A stretch of 34,774 bases of DNA, from positions 1-34,774 of the IMG/VR virus record IMGVR_UViG_3300025466_000108. One strand, given 5' to 3'. Of this stretch, positions 30,692 through 34,774 are shown piece by piece. Numbering within the stretch: position 1 is the stretch's first letter; every line of letters starts with the position of its first letter. The notes beneath the pieces were generated by a model. The model made no database searches. It was not told where the DNA came from and saw nothing but the letters and a program-made list of their open reading frames with translations. This DNA is from a virus. The position numbers and the translations under genes were made by a program.

Positions 30692-32866
30692 ATGGCAGAT
30701 GGCGCAACAACAGCATCTTCTAGCTCACAAGCAAACGGTGTAACAGCAACATCAGCAAGCGGTGGCGGCCTAGTAAACTCTATCGGCAGTTATTTTAAAT
30801 CATTATTTAATAATCCAACACCATCACAGTTTAAACTACCCATGCCAAATGTGTTAAGTGGATTTGCCAGCTATAATTATCTGTTCAGCATGTATTGTTT
30901 AGATCCAGATAGTTTTAACTATCCATTATCGTCTTACTTGGCAGGACAATTCCCGCCAACTATCTTAAGTAGTGCGTTTAGAAATCCTGATAACAGATTT
31001 GGGTTTGCTGGACAACAATTTGATTTCTTTTTAGATGAAGTTAATATAACAAGTCAATATGGTTTTGAAAAAGGCACAGGCAATACTAATGTTACCAACA
31101 TTGAATTTAAGGTAGTTGAACCTTATAGTCTAGGAGCGTGGATGATTGCCATGCAGGCCGCTGCCTATAATGCCGGATATCAAAATTATAACGAAGCAAT
31201 ATTCTTATTAGTGATAGAATTTAGAGGAAATACTGAAGACGGTGTTCTCGCACTAGTACCTAACACAACAAAATACATACCTTTTAAACTCAACACAATT
31301 AGTGTGAAAGCCACTGCCGCTGGAGCGGTGTATAATGTTGTAGGGCTAGTTGCAAATGCTGGTGCACTGGACGACAGTTACAAACAATTAAAAAGTAACG
31401 CTACTATAAACGGAACTACTGTACAAGAAATACTACAAACTGGAACTGAAAGTTTACAAAACGTTGTCAATGCTAGATTCCAACAGCTACAAAAAGACGG
31501 CGCTGTCACTGTAGCAGATGAGATATTAATATTATTTCCACCTAATATTTCAACATCAACTACTGGTACTTTTTTAATACAGGCCAATGCCGCTACTCAA
31601 AGCACACAATCTCCAGACAATGCTCAACTATTAAAACAACTAGGTGTAACACGATCAAGTACAACACAATTATTAGTTCAAGATCCTTCTCAATGTAATG
31701 CGCTGGGATCAGCAACTTTAGGATTTGATGTGACTAGAACAGGACAACGTCCTCATCAAGATGCAAATAATGTGTGGGATGTATCAAAGAAAGTATGGGT
31801 TCGAGGCAAAACAAATTCAAAACCCGGTGAAGTTTCATTTATGTTTTCTCAAGGTTCTGACATAGTTAATGCTATTAATCAGGTGCTGTTAAAAAGCAGT
31901 GCCGCGGCTGCCGCACTGGATCCATCCTTAATTAATAATACTACTGGCATGCGACCTTGGTGGCGTATAGACACTCAGGCATACTATGTGTCTTCTACAG
32001 CTAACATGAAGCAAACAGGACAAGTTCCTAAGTTAATGGTTTATAGAGTAGTGCCATATCAAGTGCATGCCAGCCAACTATTATTGCCTAATGCACCCGC
32101 TCCAGGATTTTCTAATGGAGGATTAAAGGCTCAAGTTGCAAAAATCTATGATTATTTGTACACTGGATTAAACACAGAAGTTAAAAACTTTGACATTACT
32201 GTTGAGAATACATTTTATCAATCATTTATGGCTGATAATTATAAAAGAACTGCTGACAATGTAACACAAGCTCAACAAGGTATGACAGCTGAAACTAAAC
32301 AGCAACAACAAATTAATCTACAGCCCGGATTGAGTAGTGGTAGTAGTGCAGAAGGATTTCCAGCGTACCAAGCAAAGTACGATGCTATTACTTCGTCACA
32401 CGATCGAAGAGGTGGATCTAGGGGAGAAACTGAAATTAGTCGTGCAGCCAAACTATTTCACGACTCAATGGTCAAAGGTATGGACATGATGAACGCAAGT
32501 ATAACCATCAATGGTGATCCTTATTATATTGCCAACAGCGGCATGGGTAATTATACTGCTAATCAAACAGACCTTATCAACGTAACATCTGACGGTGATA
32601 TCAACTATCAAAATGGTGAAGTTGATATTATTGTAAATTTTAGAACGCCTTCAGATATTAATCAAGTTACTGGAATGTATGATAGAAAGTCTGCATTGTG
32701 TGAGCAATTTAGTGGTTTCTATAAAATTACTACAATTGAAAGTAAATTTAGAGGTGGAGTCTTTGAACAAACGTTAACAGTTAATAGAAGACAAGGACAA
32801 GATAGCACAGCAACATTTGATCCTAAGACTGATACAGTTAATAATGTGACCAGTACTAGCAAATAA
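30692..32866 (+). CDS. Large baseplate hub-like structural protein
   Basis: A 724-residue protein. After a Ser/Ala/Gly-rich N-terminus (about 1-40) comes YNYLFSMYCLDPDSFNYPLS, then a beta-rich body (FGFAGQQFDFFLDEVNITSQ, IEFKVVEPYSLGAWMIAMQA). A Gln-rich linker near 525-560 precedes a C-terminal domain with MMNASITINGDPYYIANSGM, DIIVNFRTPSDINQ and FSGFYKITTIESKFRGGVFE. The GDPYYI and Y.I..IES.F..G.F...L pattern is typical of hub (gp27/gpD-like) or tail-tip proteins. It is placed between gp53-like and gp5-like genes, and gp5 binds gp27 in T4. I assign a hub role from this context; gp27 itself is not recognised by sequence. Confidence 0.55.
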   Translation: MADGATTASSSSQANGVTATSASGGGLVNSIGSYFKSLFNNPTPSQFKLPMPNVLSGFASYNYLFSMYCLDPDSFNYPLSSYLAGQFPPTILSSAFRNPDNRFGFAGQQFDFFLDEVNITSQYGFEKGTGNTNVTNIEFKVVEPYSLGAWMIAMQAAAYNAGYQNYNEAIFLLVIEFRGNTEDGVLALVPNTTKYIPFKLNTISVKATAAGAVYNVVGLVANAGALDDSYKQLKSNATINGTTVQEILQTGTESLQNVVNARFQQLQKDGAVTVADEILILFPPNISTSTTGTFLIQANAATQSTQSPDNAQLLKQLGVTRSSTTQLLVQDPSQCNALGSATLGFDVTRTGQRPHQDANNVWDVSKKVWVRGKTNSKPGEVSFMFSQGSDIVNAINQVLLKSSAAAAALDPSLINNTTGMRPWWRIDTQAYYVSSTANMKQTGQVPKLMVYRVVPYQVHASQLLLPNAPAPGFSNGGLKAQVAKIYDYLYTGLNTEVKNFDITVENTFYQSFMADNYKRTADNVTQAQQGMTAETKQQQQINLQPGLSSGSSAEGFPAYQAKYDAITSSHDRRGGSRGETEISRAAKLFHDSMVKGMDMMNASITINGDPYYIANSGMGNYTANQTDLINVTSDGDINYQNGEVDIIVNFRTPSDINQVTGMYDRKSALCEQFSGFYKITTIESKFRGGVFEQTLTVNRRQGQDSTATFDPKTDTVNNVTSTSK

Positions 32867-32881
32867 AATAATAAAATAATT

Positions 32882-34642
32882 ATGACAGTAGAACACAATA
32901 CAGGACAAGATGCACAAGTAATGCCGGCAGCCCCGTGCCTGGCAAAGGTGGTTGGTTTTTTAGACACTACCTATATGGGCGGATTACAAGTGCAATTATT
33001 AAAAGACGTAGGTGACAGTGAGTCAGCTAGTCAAGTTTTGCCTGTTAGGATGATAAGTCCTTTCTTTGGTAGTACAGGTCCACAATTTGTAACTGGCACT
33101 AACACCTACGACGATGCACAAAAGGCCTATGGTATGTGGATGGTACCGCCAGATGTAGGTACAATAGTAGCAGTAATTTTTATTAACGGAGATCCAGGAC
33201 AGGGGTTTTGGTTCGGTTGCGTACCAAACGATTTTATGAACTTTATGGTCCCCGGCCTTGCCGCTACAGAATTATCAACTGAGTCATTCTCTGAAAAAAC
33301 CGATATGGCCGGACGCACAGGTCGAGTGCCTGTGGCAGAATACAATAAACGTGCGAATGTACCGACAGGAAATACTACGCAAACACCTAAAGCCAAACAT
33401 CCGCTTGCTACAATTTTAGACAATCAAGGATTATTACTAGATGATATTAGAGGTATTACTACGTCTAGTGCAAGGAGAGAACTTCCCAGCCAAGTATTTG
33501 GAATATCAACACCCGGACCTCTTGATAAAAATGGGCCTAGTGGGACAGTAGGTACTGCTGAATATGCCGCCACCGCAAGTGTTAGTAGGTTGGGTGGAAC
33601 TACATTTGTTATGGATGACGGTGACGATAAATTTTTACGTAGATCCCCCGCTGGTGACACAGTAGATACTCAAGGTAGGACAGTAGCAGGTAGTGCTCCA
33701 TATTATGCATCAGTTGAAGCAGGCGAAACAGATGGAAATCCAGGTATACCTCATAACGAACTAGTGCGTATTCGCACCCGTACTGGTCATCAAATATTGT
33801 TGCATAACAGTGAAGATTTAATTTATATAGGTAATGGTAAAGGTACTACCTGGATAGAATTAACCAGTAATGGTAAAATAGATATCTATGCAAAAGACAG
33901 TATTAGCGTACACACAGAAAATGATATGAATTTTTATGCAGGACGAGACATTAATATGGAAGCTGTAAGAAATATTAATGTTAAAGCAACTGGCAACCAT
34001 CAAACAGAAGTAGTTGGCAACAAAACAGTTTTAGTTACAGGAAATAATAAAATAAGTGTTGGTGGTACAAAAGACGAATCAGTGGTTGGCACTAGCCATC
34101 TTTCATTCCAACATGATTTATCTATCTTAGTGAACGGCGGAACTCAACTGACTACGGCACTTGCATTTGATTTAAAAACTAAGGGCAATAATAATTTTAC
34201 GTCAGGTGCCACTACAAATATTCTTTCAACTCTTAATCATGTAGAAACTGCCGCAAAGATCTACATGAATAGCAGTGTTGCGGCAGCATCGGCAGGATCT
34301 GCTGTACAGGCGACATTACCATCCGCATTACCTACATTTAGAAATCCTTTGCCATTGTCTGGTGCAAGTATCACTAGCATAATGTTAAGGGTTCCGACAA
34401 TGGAACCTTACCCGCATCATGAAAATTTAATGCCGCCTTCTTTTAATCCGATATCTACCGATATAGTTGCTAATGCACCTCCTGCAATACCAGTTAAAAA
34501 TTCTGGAAAGGTAATGGCTGCGGTCATTCCAACTCAACTATCTCAATCATTTGTTGGTATTGCTATTCCTGAATTATGGAAAAATTATACAACTAAAACA
34601 GATACATTTAATCCACCACCGCCACCACAGGCGCAACCATAA
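32882..34642 (+). CDS. gp5: Central spike protein, gp5-like without a lysozyme domain
   Basis: A 586-residue protein. Residues about 15-135 form an OB-fold like that of T4 gp5 and VgrG (LAKVVGFLDTTYMGGLQVQL, MWMVPPDVGTIVAVIFINGD, FWFGCVPNDFMNFMVPGL). A middle region (150-330) includes RTRTGHQILLHNSEDLIYIG. A repetitive beta-helix at about 345-440 follows (KIDIYAKDSISVHTENDMNF, INMEAVRNINVKATGNHQTE), the needle-like prism that pierces the outer membrane. The Pro-rich end is NPPPPPQAQP. T4 gp5 is 575 residues, but its lysozyme domain between OB-fold and helix has no counterpart here. No clear ribosome site precedes the ATG. It lies 15 nt after the hub-like gene, and the following gp25 has AAGGAG. 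Confidence 0.85.
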   Translation: MTVEHNTGQDAQVMPAAPCLAKVVGFLDTTYMGGLQVQLLKDVGDSESASQVLPVRMISPFFGSTGPQFVTGTNTYDDAQKAYGMWMVPPDVGTIVAVIFINGDPGQGFWFGCVPNDFMNFMVPGLAATELSTESFSEKTDMAGRTGRVPVAEYNKRANVPTGNTTQTPKAKHPLATILDNQGLLLDDIRGITTSSARRELPSQVFGISTPGPLDKNGPSGTVGTAEYAATASVSRLGGTTFVMDDGDDKFLRRSPAGDTVDTQGRTVAGSAPYYASVEAGETDGNPGIPHNELVRIRTRTGHQILLHNSEDLIYIGNGKGTTWIELTSNGKIDIYAKDSISVHTENDMNFYAGRDINMEAVRNINVKATGNHQTEVVGNKTVLVTGNNKISVGGTKDESVVGTSHLSFQHDLSILVNGGTQLTTALAFDLKTKGNNNFTSGATTNILSTLNHVETAAKIYMNSSVAAASAGSAVQATLPSALPTFRNPLPLSGASITSIMLRVPTMEPYPHHENLMPPSFNPISTDIVANAPPAIPVKNSGKVMAAVIPTQLSQSFVGIAIPELWKNYTTKTDTFNPPPPPQAQP

Positions 34643-34651
34643 GGAGCAAGC

Positions 34652-34774
34652 ATGCCTACTACACTATACAATAACATTACGGTTACAGGTCAAAATGCAT
34701 TATCTCAACCAGTTACACAAATTTACAAAGGTTTTAGTACAGTAAACACTACTACTCAAAATTTTAAATTATAC
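34652..34774 (+). CDS. gp25: Baseplate wedge protein gp25-like, 5' part only
   Basis: 41 codons before the window ends, starting MPTTLYNNITVTGQNALSQP, then YKGFSTVNT and FKLY. YKGFST followed by F.LYD is the N-terminal signature of T4-like gp25, the conserved wedge/sheath-initiator protein that also occurs in contractile injection systems. The AAGGAG ribosome site is 5 nt before the ATG and just after the gp5 stop. The order gp53, hub, gp5, gp25 agrees with cyanophage baseplate clusters. The remaining two thirds lie outside the window. Confidence 0.8.
   Translation, partial: MPTTLYNNITVTGQNALSQPVTQIYKGFSTVNTTTQNFKLY

Noticed and set aside
1-34774. CRISPR array, insertion sequence, integrase or attachment site
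   Set aside because: No spaced direct repeats, transposase or recombinase motifs were seen. The only tandem repeats are protein-coding.

Overview
The window looks like one contiguous piece of a T4-like myovirus genome (Caudoviricetes). It most resembles the marine and freshwater cyanophage/pelagiphage-like T4 relatives rather than T4 itself. The evidence is a recognisable set of T4 core proteins: portal gp20, prohead protease gp21, scaffold gp22, major capsid gp23, prohead core gp67-like, hub gp26/gp51, recombination nuclease gp46/gp47, late sigma gp55, spike gp5 and the start of gp25. Many accessory virion proteins are of the cyanophage-like beta-repeat type. The DNA is AT-rich. No host genes, tRNA genes, integrase, IS element or CRISPR array were found. 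The host cannot be read from this window.

Layout. (1) 1-13355, minus strand: tail-fibre/adhesin-like and other virion proteins, led on the left by a giant open frame of at least 2,240 codons that runs off the window edge. (2) 13448-20089, minus strand: the head module. Read in transcription order it is portal, a small conserved ORF, gp67-like core, protease, scaffold, major capsid protein and a small structural protein. (3) 20104-22590, minus strand: a likely tape-measure protein. (4) 22652-23697, plus strand: gp26 followed in the -1 frame by a gp51-like ORF that has no usable start codon of its own. (5) 23694-24521, minus strand: a hydrophobic protein of unknown role. (6) 24522-25007: a structured non-coding stretch. 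(7) 25008-29329, minus strand: a tightly overlapping operon gp55 > gp47 > gp46 > small ORF > GIY-YIG protein, headed by a sigma70-type promoter. (8) 29409-34774, plus strand: the baseplate/tail module (gp48-like, gp53-like, hub-like, gp5-like spike, partial gp25).

How the genes fit together. The early-type promoter at 29352-29380 should make the late sigma factor gp55 together with the Rad50/Mre11-like recombination nuclease. gp55 would then switch on late promoters of the form NNTAAATA, of which nine are seen here in front of head, tail and baseplate genes. One late promoter overlaps the -35 element of the gp55 promoter. Another pair overlaps face to face between tape measure and gp26.

The most noteworthy observation is a probable programmed -1 ribosomal frameshift between gp26 and gp51. 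It has two overlapping slippery heptamers and a perfectly paired downstream stem, and it sits next to the putative tape-measure gene, which is the classical position for frameshifted tail-assembly chaperones. Other points worth checking are three late genes that lack Shine-Dalgarno sites and start 4-6 nt after a late promoter element (possible leaderless messages), a multi-hairpin 486-nt intergenic region, a structured 171-nt leader, a hairpin that may bring a distant ribosome-binding site to its start codon, and a beta-rich module apparently shared by two unrelated virion proteins.
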